A DNA stretch of 64,000 bases from Dipteronia dyeriana (Eukaryota; Streptophyta; Magnoliopsida; Sapindales; Sapindaceae), in the NCBI GenBank assembly GCA_032871835.1, contig CM065297.1, positions 36,395,098-36,459,097 on the forward strand, in the 5' to 3' direction. Of this stretch, positions 47,981 through 60,650 are shown piece by piece; position 1 is the first letter of the stretch, and each line of letters opens with the position of its first letter. Under the pieces are notes generated by a model. The model searched no databases, was not told where the DNA came from, and saw nothing but the letters and a program-made list of their open reading frames with translations. The position numbers were made by a program, and so were the translations under genes.

Positions 47981-49534
47981 TGTTGGAATTATGCTCGATA
48001 GCAAGAGTGTAATATTGCATTTGACAATCCTTTCATATTAATAAAAGTGATTTATTGTTTAACAAATCTTATAGCATTTATAGTTTAATTATTATAATTG
48101 TCAAAAGTAAATAATCATAAGGTCAAAACACTTTAAGAAAAGAAGAATTGTTAGTACATCTGGATACGTATGAGGTAGACACAATTCTTTAGTTAGTCTT
48201 AAATAATATTCACAACTTAAGATAAAGGTTGGGCTCTACATCTTGTTAAAGTTGTAGATTCTTTTGCTTGTATTTGAGTGGGAACAAATGTGTTATGATA
48301 AGTCTAAAATCATCAAAGTGTGGTGTTTTTTGGCAAAAGAATCTAGTGCACTAGGTGCATTGAATAGGAACATAGTGAAATAGTTTATCTAGAACCGTCA
48401 GTGGATAAAAGATTTCACTTGAATATAATCGGAGAGTCTATCTCAATCCTAAGATAAATGATGAACTTATGGTTGCAAGTGTTATCGTTTGAGCTATCAA
48501 TGAGTACGAATATATAGCATAGTCTATCCTCGATTGTTTAGTGGTATTCATTTGTTAATCGATAGTGGACTGCATTTATAGATATGGACATCGTGGCTCC
48601 ATTTATTAAATAAGTGTAGAATAACATCATATGGATGTTATGAGGTATTGGATATTAAATCTTAACGTTAGGTTTTCAATAGTATCTATTGAATTATGGC
48701 TTCGGGACAAGTCAAAATATCCAAGTTTAAAAGGTGGTCATATGATTAAATATGGAAACTTGGAGAGCTATAGGCGGTCTATGAGCTATTGGCAATTACT
48801 GGTATTCTTCACGAGGATACACTTTCTCCATTAAGATTGCCTAGGGTATGAATGAGCAATATTGACATATTCTATCTTTATTTAAGAGTTCAATTTTAGT
48901 TATTTAGTGGAATGAACTAAAATTAATATATCGGATCAAACTGAATCATTTGTTGATTGTGATTAGGTTATGTCTATTGGAAGTTATATTTAGATAGCCC
49001 GCCAAGATCCCCAATTCACACGAACTACATTGGATCACTTGATATATTCTACCAGACCATTTTATGGGTCCATTTAGAATTTTATTAAGGCAAGTGGACT
49101 TGTTTTTTTTGTAAGAATGGATCTAGTTCACATGTGGACCTTTATTAAGGACCAATGGATTTAATAAAATAGGGAAAATAATATATATGCCCATGTGTGG
49201 TCTTAGACGGCAAGGCTATATATATTAGCTTAATATATTGTTTTCTATTTTATTATTTAATTAAATGGAAATTAATTTATTATTTATTTAATTAAAAGTT
49301 AAAATCTTTTTCCTAGTAGGAGATGGTCTCCTAGAGTCATAATATTGTTGGTAATATGATAAGTATCAAATAATATATTTGATAAGTAGATAAATAATAG
49401 GAATTTATTTATCTAGTCAAATTAGGAAATATTTGATTTCTATTAAAACTCTAGTTGACAATTGGTCAAATTAGAACGTTTTAATTTAGTCACAATTTAA
49501 TCATATTCAATAATTGGTTATTGAATACATACAC
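47981..49534 (+). repeat. C1 3' LTR of element B, truncated
   Basis: TGTTGGAATTATGCTCGATA to ATACATACACT, where the gag of element C resumes. About 775 bp of the 3' side (promoter words, TATA, U5) are missing relative to its own 5' LTR. The antisense frame has a TAA. The loss happened at the insertion boundary, so no target-site duplication remains. Confidence 0.85.
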
Positions 49535-49915
49535 TGGGTTTCATCATGTGATCTGTCACAACCTATCTAGGTTTCATCCTAAGATTCATGAAAGTAGTCA
49601 CTGCATCTCTCTTAGTCATCCTAGACATCAGAGCAAACATCTTTTCCACAGACATCATTATATCGGCAACAGTCTCCTTTCCTTCTTGTTGTTGTCGCAA
49701 CACGTCAGAGATGGTGGCCATAATGTAACATTTAGCCATCTCATCTAAAGCCTTCCACTACTACTTGTAGGAGTTAATGGTTTAGGGTTACACAGAACAA
49801 ACTTGTGCTTTTCAGCATGCAGCAACAACCCAATTATCCTTTTCCATGTGACATAGTTATCACCAGTTAAAATAATATCTTTTAGGATGTTGATTAGGGA
49901 TGGCGTCACAATTTT
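49535..49915 (-). pseudogene. C1 gag start of element C
   Basis: The N-terminal half of gag on the minus strand, from the start region near 49903 (family Met is GTG here) down to KPR and DHMM at 49535. Family motifs KCYIMATISDVL and TTFMNLRMKPR are recognisable despite stops and frame changes. Together with 37437-39622 it shows that element B inserted between the two halves of this gag; about 45 bp around the joint are lost. Confidence 0.8.
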
Positions 49916-49939
49916 TTAACAGTAATACAAATTATATAA

Positions 49940-50688
49940 GGCCCAGTTTGGCATTGCTGTGCTGTGGGGAGAAGTGCTTTTGAAATTGCTGTGGGGGGAA
50001 TTGCTTTTGAAATTGCTGCGGGAAGAATCAGCTGAGTGTTTGGTAAACTGATTTTCAAAAGTGCTGTGAGAACTAAAAGTAATTTCAATGTGTTTAGTAA
50101 ATTGAAATAAAAAGTGTTGTGAGTGTGTAAAATTACTAGAAGGACATAGACATCTAAATGGTACTAATGTGCTATACTTTACATTTTTCTTGTTTATTTG
50201 TGTTTAGTGTTAAGTGTTATATAATTATGGTACTTTATTGAATTAATTAGCCCCATTTTTTATTCTACTTTATTTAATTAATTAGTCCAATTTCTTTATT
50301 TTTTTATTTCTTTATTTTATTCTACTTTATTTTCTTATTTCATTTTTATTCTCCTTTATTGAATTAATTATCCCAAATTTTTTATATAGTTATGGCAACA
50401 TTTTTTTTTTGTACAAAAATATAAGTATAATTTTTTTTGTTAAATTTTATTTAAGGTAAGAATAAAGTTGGAAAGTTAGTAAAATTTCATTTAATATCAC
50501 TGCAGTAAGTTTTCTAAAAGCAGAAGCCAAAATCCAAAAGCATGTATTTGTAGCTTCTCAAAAACTCAGTTGGGAGAAGCTAAAAGTGACCAAAAGCACT
50601 TCCCAGCGATTTTACCAAACACCCTGTCTTATGTCCAGAATCACTTTTGACCCTAAAAGCAGCTGGGGAAGCAATGCCAAACTGCGCC
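49940..50688. mobile_element. Tourist/Harbinger-like MITE
   Basis: 749 bp with terminal inverted repeats GGCCCAGTTTGGCATTGCT and its inverse AGCAATGCCAAACTGCGCC, and a TAA target-site duplication (49937-49939 and 50689-50691). Sister C1 copies show the unoccupied site (AATTATATAAGTAA at 23500-23512 on the same strand sense). The ends also share subterminal inverted words (AGTGCTTTTG and AAAAGCACTT). The centre is AT-rich without a transposase frame. A 3-bp TAA duplication plus GG-GTTTGG ends fit PIF/Harbinger-type MITEs; the family assignment is by these marks only. Confidence 0.88.
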
Positions 50689-50691
50689 TAA

Positions 50692-51965
50692 GTAACCAAT
50701 CATGCTAAAGCACTTTTGAATAATTATCTTGAAGTAAATAAAATAATTCAATCATCAAATTCAACTGTGATCCAACGCTTATAAATGTCACACCTCCTTT
50801 GGGAGTTCGAACCATCTACTAGTTGGACTAGGTCCCATTCAATTGTTAACATAACAACCAGCGTTTTCAATTTTAGCCTTACGATTTTATTAATAAAAAC
50901 TCTTGGGAGTATATTTATAAAATCACATTGAGTGTGTTACTAAGTTATCGAGCTTCAATAAATTCCCTCACGAATATCCCTCCTTTGAGAGTATATATCG
51001 TTTGGGTCAATTGTTTAGTCTAACCTTGTATGAAAGTATCTTGCTAAATTCCATTCATGAATACCCCTTGGGGGGTTATTACACGAAACATAAAGCTCAA
51101 CTAAACTTTGAGGGCGTAGGTGTTCCGAAACACCTTCTCCCACTCAATTTTTTAAGGCGTGTGATCGAAATCCATAGAATGATTTACCAAGTTATCTAGA
51201 TGCCAATTAGATACCTAAACCATTCAATGCATGTTCATACCAAAAGAGATATACGAGTGGCACTCCAATTCAATTAAAAAAATATAAATAGCTACAATTT
51301 CAATCCATCCTAGAAAAGCAAGTAAATTACAATTTTTGGAATACAAAAACTCCTTTCTTGGGGAATTAGTCTTCACATGGCCATCATCCGTTTTCACACC
51401 CTTTAGCTACCTCCTATGGGTGTGCGCACCCCTTGGCTCCATAAAGGGCTGCCGTGCACAGCCCATGGCATCCATAGTGCTGCCGTGTGCAGGCCATACA
51501 ACAGCAATCGTTGATGCGTGCTCATTTGCATGCACAATTGTTGTTATGGCACGCATGGTACCAAACTTGTTTCGGTTGCTCCCAATTCTTCAAATCTTCG
51601 AATCTTCGATACTTGAATTTATTACAACAATATTTTATACAATAAATTACTGCAGCTTTTTTTTACAACAATAAAAAAAAATTAACAACTGCCAAAAAGG
51701 AAATTATGGTGAAGAAAGGCCATCCTTCTTGTTACAATCCCAAAACAAAAATCCATTAAAATTCAAGGACCAAAATCGAGCAATAACAAATCATATTATA
51801 AAACTTATATATATATATATATATGTGTTTATATATATATATATCCATGTATTCCAATGTAAATATATATGTGAATACCTAGAGTGCCATCTCTTTCTAA
51901 AACGTGAATATTTACAGTAAAAAGAAATAGATTAACATATATACATCAATTAATCAAGGGTACAA
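50692..51965 (-). other. C1 leader of element C
   Basis: Homologous to the other C1 leaders. It holds a GC-rich block (51390-51575) with two copies of GCTGCCGTGYNCAG and an (AT)n stretch (51806-51844). No gene. The primer site follows at 51966. Confidence 0.75.
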
Positions 51966-51981
51966 CCATGCTCTGATACCA
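51966..51981 (-). promoter_or_regulatory. Primer binding site of element C
   Basis: On the minus strand TGGTATCAGAGCATGG, a perfect match to the standard copia initiator-Met primer site, two bases from the LTR end. Confidence 0.88.
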
Positions 51982-51983
51982 AT

Positions 51984-53878
51984 TGTAGGGAAAAATCGTT
52001 CAAAATATAGCGGAAGCGTAAAAAAAGGGTTTGAGTATATTTTAAAATTTTCCCTTTAAAAGAAAGAACCTTAACCCCTAGATTAATTGATGTATATTAA
52101 AAGTATCGTACATTTTTCTCGTGATGATTGAACTAGCATCAAATTGAATCCGCAAGATCTTCCAATCCAATCACGAACGTGGATCATCTAGGAGTGTGGG
52201 CTCTCTTTTCTTTGAATTGTACACCTGAGGATGGAAACAAACAAAATTTTTTTCTTTCGTTAGTCACAATAATCCTCCTAGATAAAACCCAATAACGTTA
52301 GGTCACTTGTGAATTATCAATCTATTTGATTGAAACTCACATAAACCTTGATTCGATGATGTACACAAAACCTTTCGATGTAAAGGCTACTAGTGCAATA
52401 TTGAAAACCAAAGATTCTTTTTTCCTATTTCCCTTTGCCGAATTTTCACACACCAATCTTTAGAGTTGGACGAATTTATCTATAGTAAGAATCGGATTTT
52501 CTTTTCTCAAAATTCTCTCCTTTCCGAATTTTCTCTTTTAGAAAAATAGCTTGGTTGAAATCTCTCTTGAAAATCGCTTGGCCAAATTTCACACTATGTT
52601 AAATAAATAGTGGCTAAAATCCTTGCCCTAAATTACTTAGGATTGGCCGAATTCCTCTTGCTTTTAATTTAGGAGACCAAATCCTCCCCTAAAGAAGATT
52701 TACATCGTGGGTAAGAATCCTCTTTATAGAGGGATTAACTTGGTGACCAAGAATCCTCTTTAAAATTAGATTTCTTTTCCACACCAAGACTCCTAACCCA
52801 ACTCAATAGTGTTTGTATTCAATAGCCAATTATTAAATATAAATTAAATTATGACAATATCAAAACTTCCTAATTTGACCAATTGTAAATTAGAGTTTTG
52901 ATAGAAATCAAATACTTCCTTTTTTTGACTAGATAAATAAATTCCTTTTATTTATCTAAATACCAAATATATTATTTAATACTTATCATATTACCAATAA
53001 TAATATGACACTTGGAGACCTTCTCCAACTAGGAAAATGATTTTGACTTTTAATTAAACAATTAATTAAAAAATAAAATAAAAAACCAATATTTAAGGCT
53101 ACTATATAGGCCCTTGCCGCCCAAGCTATAAAATATGGGCTAAATATTGTTTTTCAATTTTATTAAAACCATTGGACTTAAAAAAAAGGTCCATAGACCT
53201 ATTCTTACTAAAAGAAACAAGTCCATATGCCTTAACACAATTCTAAATGAACCCTTAAATTTGTCTAGTAGAATATATTAAGTGATTCATGCAAGTTCGT
53301 GTGGATTGAAGATATGGCAGGCTATCTAAATTTAAGGTACAAAAGACATAAACTAATAACAATCAACAAATGATTCACTTAGGTCGGATCTATTAGTTTT
53401 AGTTCTTTCCACTAAAGAACTAAATTGAACTCTTAAATAAATATAGATTAAGTTTATATTCCTTATTCATGCCCTAGACAATCTTAATGTTGATAGGGTG
53501 TCCTTGTAAAAAATACGATTAATCGCTAAGAGCTCACAAAATGCCTATAGCTCTCATAGTTACTATATTTAGTCATATGACCACATTTTGAATTTCGATA
53601 TTTTGACTAATCCATAAGCCATATTTCAATAGACATTATTGAAAACTTATTGTTAAGATTTAATATCCAATACCTCTAAACATCCATATGATGATATTCT
53701 ACTCACATTTAATAAATGGAGCCACGATGTCCATATCTATAAATGAAGTCCTCTATCGATTAACAAATGACTATCACCAAACTATCGAGGATAGATTATG
53801 CTATATAATCGTACTCATTGATAGCTCAAATGATAACTCTTGCAACCACAAGTCCATCATTTATCTCAGGATTGAGAT
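51984..53878 (-). repeat. C1 5' LTR of element C, interrupted
   Basis: Minus-oriented from TGTAGGGAAAAATCG to CTCAGGATTGAGAT, where element D begins. The part nearest the LTR start (about 430 bp in sister copies) is displaced beyond element D and out of the window. The antisense frame runs open from 53688 into the inserted LTR, giving a chimeric 112-codon frame that is not a gene. Confidence 0.82.
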
Positions 53879-56020
53879 TGTAAGGAAAATTCGGTTCAAA
53901 ACACGGTGGAAACGTAGAATGAGGGTTTGGTATATTTTAAAAATTCCCCCCTGTAACAGAAAGAACCTTAGCTCTAGATTAATTGCGTATATTAAAGTGT
54001 CGTACCCATTTTTTTATGACGATTAAACTAGCGTTGAATTGAATCCTTAAGATCTTCCAATCTAATCACGAACGTGAATCACCTATGAGTGTGGGCTCCA
54101 TTTCTTTTAATTGTATACCTGAGGATGGAAACAAAAAAAATCAATTTCTTTGTTAGTCACAATAATCCTCCAAAGAGAAAACCAAAGAACGTTCGGTCAC
54201 TTGTGAATTATAAATCTATTTGATTGAAACTCGCGTGAACCTTGATTCGATGTTGTACACAAACCTTTTGATGTAAAGGCTACTAGTGCACTACCGAATT
54301 CAAAACTTTCCTCTTTTCTCTTCTCCTTGGCCGAATTCAATACAAAATATGAATGAGTTGAACGAAGTTTTTTTTAACTATATAAAAAACAAATAAAAAA
54401 AAACTTCTCACACCAAAAATTAAGTCTTTGTCGAAATTCTATGTAGTAGTATACATAGGTGGCCGAAAATCCTCCTAGAAAGAGGATTTCTAATTCACCA
54501 AGACTCCTATAAAATTTTTGATTCAATACTCTTAAAAATAGGATTTATTTTACCCACCAAGACTCCTAATCCAACTCAAATAATGTATTTATTCTATAAC
54601 CAATTATTGAATATAAATTAAATTGTGACTAAATCAAAAACTTCATAATGGAAATCAAATACTTCCAAATCTGACTAGATAAATAAATTATTATTATTTA
54701 TCTACTAATCAAATATAGTATTTGATACTTATCATATTACCAACAGTAATATGACTCTAGGAGACCATCTCCTACTAGAAAAAATATTTTGACTTTTAAA
54801 TAAATAACTAAATTCCATTTAATTAAATAATAAATTAAAAAACAATATATAAGACTAATAAATAGTCTCTAGCTGCCTAAGCCTATATATATGGGACAAA
54901 TATTGATTTCCTAATTTATTCAATCCATTGGACTTAAATAAAAAGTTCACATGTGAACTAGACTCATTCTTACTTAAAGAAACAAGTCCACATGCCTCCA
55001 TACAATTCTAGATGGACTCATAAATTGGTCCAGTAGAATATATCAAGGGATCCATGCAAGTTCGTGTGTATTGGGGATCTTGGCGGGCTATCTAAATTTA
55101 ATCTCCAATACACATCACATAATCATAATCAACAAATGATTCACTTAGGTCTGATCTGTTAATTTTAGTTCATTCCACTAAAGAACAAAAATTGAACTTT
55201 TAAGTACAGATAGAATATGCCAATATTGCTCATTCATACAGTAGACAATCTTAATGGAGAAAGTGTATTTTCGTGAAGAATATCAGTAATCGCCAAGAGC
55301 TCATAGAACACCTATAGCTCTCCAAGTCACCATATTTACTTATAAGACCATATTTTGAACTTGGATATTTTGAAATGTCCAGAAGCCATATTTCAATAGA
55401 CACTAGTGAAAACTTAACGCTAAGATTTAATATCCAATACCTCAAAACATCTATATGATGATATTATACTCTCATTTAATAAATGGATCCACGATGTCCA
55501 CATCTAAAAATGAAGTCATTTGTCGATTAACAAATAAATACCACCACACTATCGAGGATAGGTTATGCTATAAAATCGTACTCACTAATAGCTCAAATGA
55601 TAACACTTGCAACCATAAGTCTATCATTTATCTCAGGACTGAGATAGACTCTCTGATTATCTTCAAGTGAAAACTTTTATCCATTGATCATTTTAGACTT
55701 ATCATAACACATATGATACCACTCAAATGCTAGCAAAAGAACCTACAACTTTAACAAGACAAAGGTGCCCAACCTTTATCTTAAGTTGTGAATATTATTC
55801 AAGACTAACTAAAGAATTGTGTCTACATCATACATATCCAGATGTATGAACAATTCTTCTTTTCTCATAGTCTTTTAACCTTATGATTATTTACTTTTGA
55901 CAATTATAATAATAAAACTATAAATGCTATAAGAATTGTTAAACTAGAAATCACTTTTATTAATGTTAAAAGATTGTCAAATACATTATTACATTCTTTC
56001 TATTGAGCGTAATCCCAAAA
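53879..56020 (-). repeat. C1 3' LTR of element D
   Basis: Minus-oriented, TGTAAGGAAAATTCGG ... AATCCCAAAA, 2142 bp, single promoter region. The reversed polypurine tract ATCTCCCACTTG follows at 56021-56032. The antisense 71-codon frame is intact (55455-55670). A deletion near 55685 removes about 70 bp of the family sequence. Confidence 0.86.
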
Positions 56021-57967
56021 ATCTCCCACTTGCTCCATAGAAAACGTGTCATATATCTTTTCCCCATATTCTCCAGGTGCCCATCAAAACTCTTTTATGG
56101 AAGAGCCTTAGTGAAGGGATCCGCTAGATTTTCTGTTGACGCGATCTATTTTATTGTTACGTCTTCCCTATGCATAATTTCTCTTAAAAGGTGATACTTT
56201 CATTGAATGTGTTTCCATCTCTACACTGCTCCATTATTGTCACAATAGATAATGTTTTTTTTTATGCATCAGGAACCACTTCTAAATCAATCATGAATTG
56301 GCGGAGCCAGACAGCCTTGTATGCAGCAACATACTTAGCTTCCATGGTGGAGTCAGCAATACAAGATTGCTTGATACTTCTCCATATGATTGTCCCTCCT
56401 CCAAGTGTAAACACATATCCTGATGTTGATATTCTAAAGTCAGAATCTGATTGGAAATCGAAATCTATATACCAAACGGGAATTAAATCCCCTCCAGAGT
56501 ATACAAGCATATAATCTCTCGATTTCTTGAGATACTTGAAAAAATAACCTTGACTGCTGTCCAGTGGTTAGACCTAGGTTCCGATTGAAACCTGCTAACT
56601 ATGCCAACAACAAAACAAATATCTGGTCTAGTGTAGAGCATTGCATACATGAGACACCCATTTATCGAGGCATGAATTTTTCTTCATGCTCATTCTTAGG
56701 AACTTGTTCCTTAGAAAGTTTGATTCCATGCCTGAAAGGTAACATACCTTTCTTGGAATCTTGGGTTGAAAACCTAGACAAGATTTTATCTATGTATGAA
56801 GCTTTGGATAAGGCAATCGTTCTATTATTTCTATCCCTTATGACTTGGATACCAAGAATATAACTTGCTTCTCCTAAGTCCTTCATATCAAATTGTTTTG
56901 TCAACCATTGTTTTACTGATGTCAATACACCTTCATCATTTTCGATGAGTAGTATATCATCAATGTAAAGTACTATGTAAACCAACTTGTCACCTTTAAT
57001 CCTTTTGTATACACAAGGTTCGTCAAGGTTTTGTATAAATCCAAAACTTTTCACGACTTGATCGAACCTTATGTTCCAGGACATGAATGCTTGCTTCAAT
57101 CCATATATGGATCTTTGTGACTTCCCTCTCGACCTTTTTCAATGAATCCTTATTGTTGCATCATATAGATGCTTTTATCAAGACTTCTGTTAAGGAACAT
57201 TGTCTTGATGTCTATTTGCCAAATCTCTGGGTCCAGAGATGCTAAAATGGATAAGAGTATTCTAATGGATTTAAGCATGGTTACAAGAGAGAAGGTTTCC
57301 CTATAATCGATACCTTCCTTCAGTGTGTAACCTTTAGCTACCAATCTAGCTTTAAAGGTTTCCACCTTTCCATCCATTCCTTATTTTCTCTTGTATACCC
57401 ACTTGCATCTGATGGGTTTTATCCCTTTATGCAAGTTTACAAGAGAGCAAACATTTTTTTCGAACATAAATTCAATTTTGGATTACATAGCCTTTTGCCA
57501 TTGGTGACAATCAACATCTTCTACTTTTTCCTTGTACGTATAGGGATCATCATCATTCGAAAGATTATCTATAGATTCACCTAGATGGATGTATCTCTCG
57601 GGCTGTCTACTAACCCTCCCACTACGATGAGGTATGGTAGATTCTTGATCTTGCATTTGTACAGAACTTACAATAGGGCTAGGTTGTGTAACCTCTTATG
57701 GAATTGTATCTCCTGAAAGCTCATTTAGGACAATTCTACTTTTAGGCACAAAATTATTCATATAGTCCTCTTCCAGAATTTCAGCTTTTGTCGAAACAAA
57801 TATTTTAAGATCTGAAGGTCTATAGAAATAATATCGTTTGGTTCTTTTTGGATACCCTACAAATATGAACGTTTCTTAACCGAACTCCATCTTTTCTGTC
57901 TTTCCTTTTAACACGTGTACAGGACATCCAAATATCCTTTAATACTGTAAACTAGGCTTATACTGTA
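56021..57967 (-). pseudogene. C1 pol remnant of element D
   Basis: Minus strand. The integrase end and linker (about 57960-57430, with YPK and SRQPERYI type motifs) are followed by RT (57150-57377 and 56662-57099: KVETFKARLVAKGYT, LYIDDILLI with YIDD at 56956-56967, LGEASYILGIQ) and RNase H (56262-56510 and below: STSGYVFTLGGG, STMEAKYVAAY, with small deletions in the acidic block and around 56225-56262). It stops upstream of the integrase core, where the family T element is inserted. Multiple frame changes leave no whole domain open. Confidence 0.86.
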
Positions 57968-58843
57968 TGTTGTATGTGAATTTTACCAAGCATACACGTC
58001 ATTGACAGGAAGGAGAAATAGCCAGGTGGACGCCCAAATGGGCACTCAGGAAATATCCTACGAGGCATTATTAAAGAGAAGAAAAGCCCGAGTACACATA
58101 TGTAGAATGAAACCTACTCGGGATCAGTTAACAACACTCGGGACTGGTTAAACAACGCTTCCACTCGGGCTCAAACGGTGCTACTCGTGACTATCAGGTA
58201 TTATTCTTAGTCAGGAATAAATACAACTCGAGTAAGAACTTGGTGGTTATTTCACACGGATTAGGTCATTAAATACGCGAAGATATCCATCAGGAAGGAA
58301 TCCCAAATAATGGAACTTTAAGTTAGAAGAGTCCCCCAATAAGGAAATAACTTGATTTCTTTACGAAGACTACATTCTTATAAGGAAACAAGTCCAAATT
58401 GAACTACACCACTAGAATCCCACTCGATTTTCGTAAAAGACTCCGAAACAGGAAAGAAGACAAATCAACCTTAAGCGAGTAACCAAATCACAATTAAATA
58501 CAAATATCTTTTATTACTTGTACAATGAAGATTAGGGTTCTATAAGCAGATAAATAGACCAATAATCTGGCTCCAAAATATATAGGCAATATAGCATACA
58601 GCAATCATAGTAAATACAGAGAAAAAAAAGAGAGATCGAGAGCTTGTAAACATCATATTTTCATAGTGGATTTTGGCTTGGTTGATCCTTCAACCACCCA
58701 TGGACGTTTCTCTGATCGTCGGAGTTTTACCACGTAAATTTTTTATCTTCGTTACTCTCTCTGAATCTCCTTCTCTTTGAATTAATAGCGAAAATCCAAT
58801 CCATGTTGGTTTTTCTGACGTAATCCAGAAATCGATGTCAACA
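57968..58843 (+). repeat. 5' LTR of family T
   Basis: TGTTGTATGTGAATTTTACC ... TCGATGTCAACA, 876 bp. It was recognised by full-length match to the reverse complement of the solo LTR at 42472-43373 and by the primer site after it. It contains spaced ACTCGGG words (inverse copy 58087-58093; 58116-58122; 58136-58142; 58163-58169; degenerate 58183-58189). Confidence 0.9.
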
Positions 58844-58844
58844 A

Positions 58845-58862
58845 TTGGTGCTAGAAGGATGG
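58845..58862 (+). promoter_or_regulatory. Primer binding site candidate of family T
   Basis: TTGGTGCTAGAAGGATGG one base after the LTR end. Position fits a primer site. I could not assign the tRNA from memory with confidence. Confidence 0.6.
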
Positions 58863-58889
58863 GTCGAACCTTCGAACTTGTTAAAAGCA

Positions 58890-60650
58890 ATGACAGGAAG
58901 CAGAAGTAGTTCAGGGAATAGCCAAAAATCACCAGGCGATTTCCATGTTGGCAATATGTCACAAGATCCTGCAGCAAACACAGAAAACCAGCCTGGGCAC
59001 CTGGCAGGGATCCAGCAAGTTCCTCCAACCAGCAGAGATCTTATGCTGCGTTTCCAAGAGGCCTTGCAGCAATTGGTGACGGATGCAGCAAGGGAAGGGA
59101 TTGATCTACTGGCTGCATGAGCATATACCCCCAATCCTGCACCCGCAAGGCTCCGTTCAATGGTTGTTGGGCCAGGAATAACTATGCCAGAAACCAGAAG
59201 AAACTCTTCCCTAATCAGCCCGGCTGGACAGAAATCACTTGAAGAAGAACATCTCCAGAGGCTGGACCACAATCAAACAGTACGTGCCAGACATCGTAAA
59301 AACAATCGGTGCAGAGGTCGGTCATCATCAGAAGACAGTGATCAACACCATCGCAAACGTCATCTCGGAGTCACACGAGAGGACCGGCATCAGAGTGAAG
59401 AGTCTGAGGAAAGAATGATAATAACCCAACGGTTTAACCGTCGGGGAAGTCTGATGGGGGATAGAGATGTCACGATCCAGAGCCTAACTCAAGAAATTGA
59501 GAATAACAGGCAAAAGATGGAGGCACTGGTCAGACGTTATGGCTGTAACGATCTATCTGACGATGACTCTGACGGTCCATTCACCAAGGAAATTTTGCAG
59601 ACCCCTTTCCCAGAAAGATTCAGGATGCCGCATATGGAGCAATTAAAAAAGGATACAGATCCAAAGGAGCACGTTAGACGCTATAAACGTGCCATGGCTC
59701 AATATGCCCACAGTGACCCCCTATTGTGTCTCAACTTTCCGCAAACACTGGGGGACACAGGGTCAAGATTGTTAGGAAGACTACCCCCTGCGAGCATCAG
59801 AAATTTCAGCAAACTGAGCTGAAGCTTCTCAAGGCAATTTCTGAGCAATGTTCACGGGAAGAAGTCAGTGGCCTACCTCTCTCAAATAAAGCAAGGGAAG
59901 GACGAGTCATTAAAAAAGTACTTAGGCCGGTTCGGCCAAGCAGTATCAAAAATTGGCAGTGCTAATGATGAAGCAATTATTGTTACTTTCACCAATAATT
60001 TGCAGAATGGACGACTGTCCTTTGATTTGAGAAGAGAACGGCTGACTAAGTATGGTGACATGATGGATATGGCAGGAGGATACGCTCTGGCCGAGGAGGA
60101 AGAGTTAGCTACATGAGAAAGCTATATGCATACAGGAATGCCCGAACAGAAGAATACCGAATCCAAAGGGCAGAATCAAAAGGAAAAATGGAAAGGGAAC
60201 GGCAAGGAGAAAAACAAGGATAAGGGTAATGGGCTCAACGTCGAATGGTCCACAGAGAAATACCGAGGCAGTTATACCAATTACACCCCTCTTCAGAAAA
60301 AATAAGAAGAAATTTTAGCCATCTTGGAAGAGAAAAATATGGTGCAAGAGCCGCGGCGACAATCACAGTTCGCCCGGAGAGATACAACCAAGTATTGCAG
60401 GTTTCACAACGAATCCAAGCATGAGACTTCAAAGTGTTTTCATCTCAGAGATTACATAGAGACTCTTATTCGAGAAGGGCACCTGCAAGATGAAATCTTG
60501 AAAAAAGATGAGAGATCAGAAACTATGAAAGAAGTCAAGATTGATCACAACCCGGGTCAAAATCAAAGAACCAGCCTCGAAGCCAATCAAGTAATACATA
60601 CAATTTTTGGAGGACCCTCTACTGGGAGAAGCAACCGAGAACGAACTTAA
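58890..60650 (+). pseudogene. Family T gag
   Basis: A single continuous frame from ATG 58890 (MTGSRSSSGNSQ) to about 60650, broken only by in-frame stops at 59118-59120 (TGA), 59820-59822 (TGA), 60114-60116 (TGA) and 60301-60303 (TAA). An arginine-rich, charged N-terminal part is followed by the retrotransposon gag domain (PHMEQLKKDTDPKEHVRRYK, then LSQIKQGKDESLKKYLGRFG). A C-terminal Cys/His region typical of Tat gags (YCRFHNESKHETSKCFHLRDY) holds a Cys-X2-His-X5-His-X4-Cys pattern. The start at 58890 is preferred because 58845 overlaps the primer site. Gag would form the particle and bind RNA. Confidence 0.85.

Larger units (their letters stand above)
39623..49534 (+). mobile_element. C1 element B, nearly complete copy
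   Basis: The only C1 copy here with every internal part in order: 5' LTR (39623-41820), primer site, leader, gag-pol (44076-47966), polypurine tract, 3' LTR (47981-49534, truncated). It sits in the gag of element C: C's gag stops at 39622 and resumes at 49535 with only a few dozen bases missing. The leader carries a T-family solo LTR (42472-43373). Without it the internal region is about 5.25 kb, so an intact family member would be about 9.6 kb. Confidence 0.87.
37437..53878 (-). mobile_element. C1 element C, host of the right-hand nest
   Basis: Minus-strand C1 element in three visible parts: RT start to gag middle (37437-39622), gag start and leader (49535-51965) with primer site, and 5' LTR (51984-53878). 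It was interrupted by element B in gag, by a MITE at the gag/leader boundary, and by element D in its 5' LTR at 53879. Its RT end, RNase H and 3' LTR are lost at the left joint; the rest of its 5' LTR should lie beyond element D, outside the window. Confidence 0.8.
53879..57967 (-). mobile_element. C1 element D, interrupted by family T
   Basis: Minus-strand C1 element inserted into the 5' LTR of element C. Visible: 3' LTR (53879-56020), polypurine tract, RNase H, RT and integrase end (to about 57960). The family T element starts at 57968 and separates it from its 5' half, which should lie to the right of the window. Confidence 0.78.

Noticed and set aside
53688..54026. 112-codon plus-strand frame as a longer protein
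   Set aside because: The first 63 codons are the antisense LTR frame of element C; the rest is read into the LTR of element D inserted at 53879. It is a chimera made by insertion.
58690..59272. Minus-strand frames opposite the start of family T gag
   Set aside because: They are antisense to the LTR end and a convincing gag frame on the plus strand, with no family motif.
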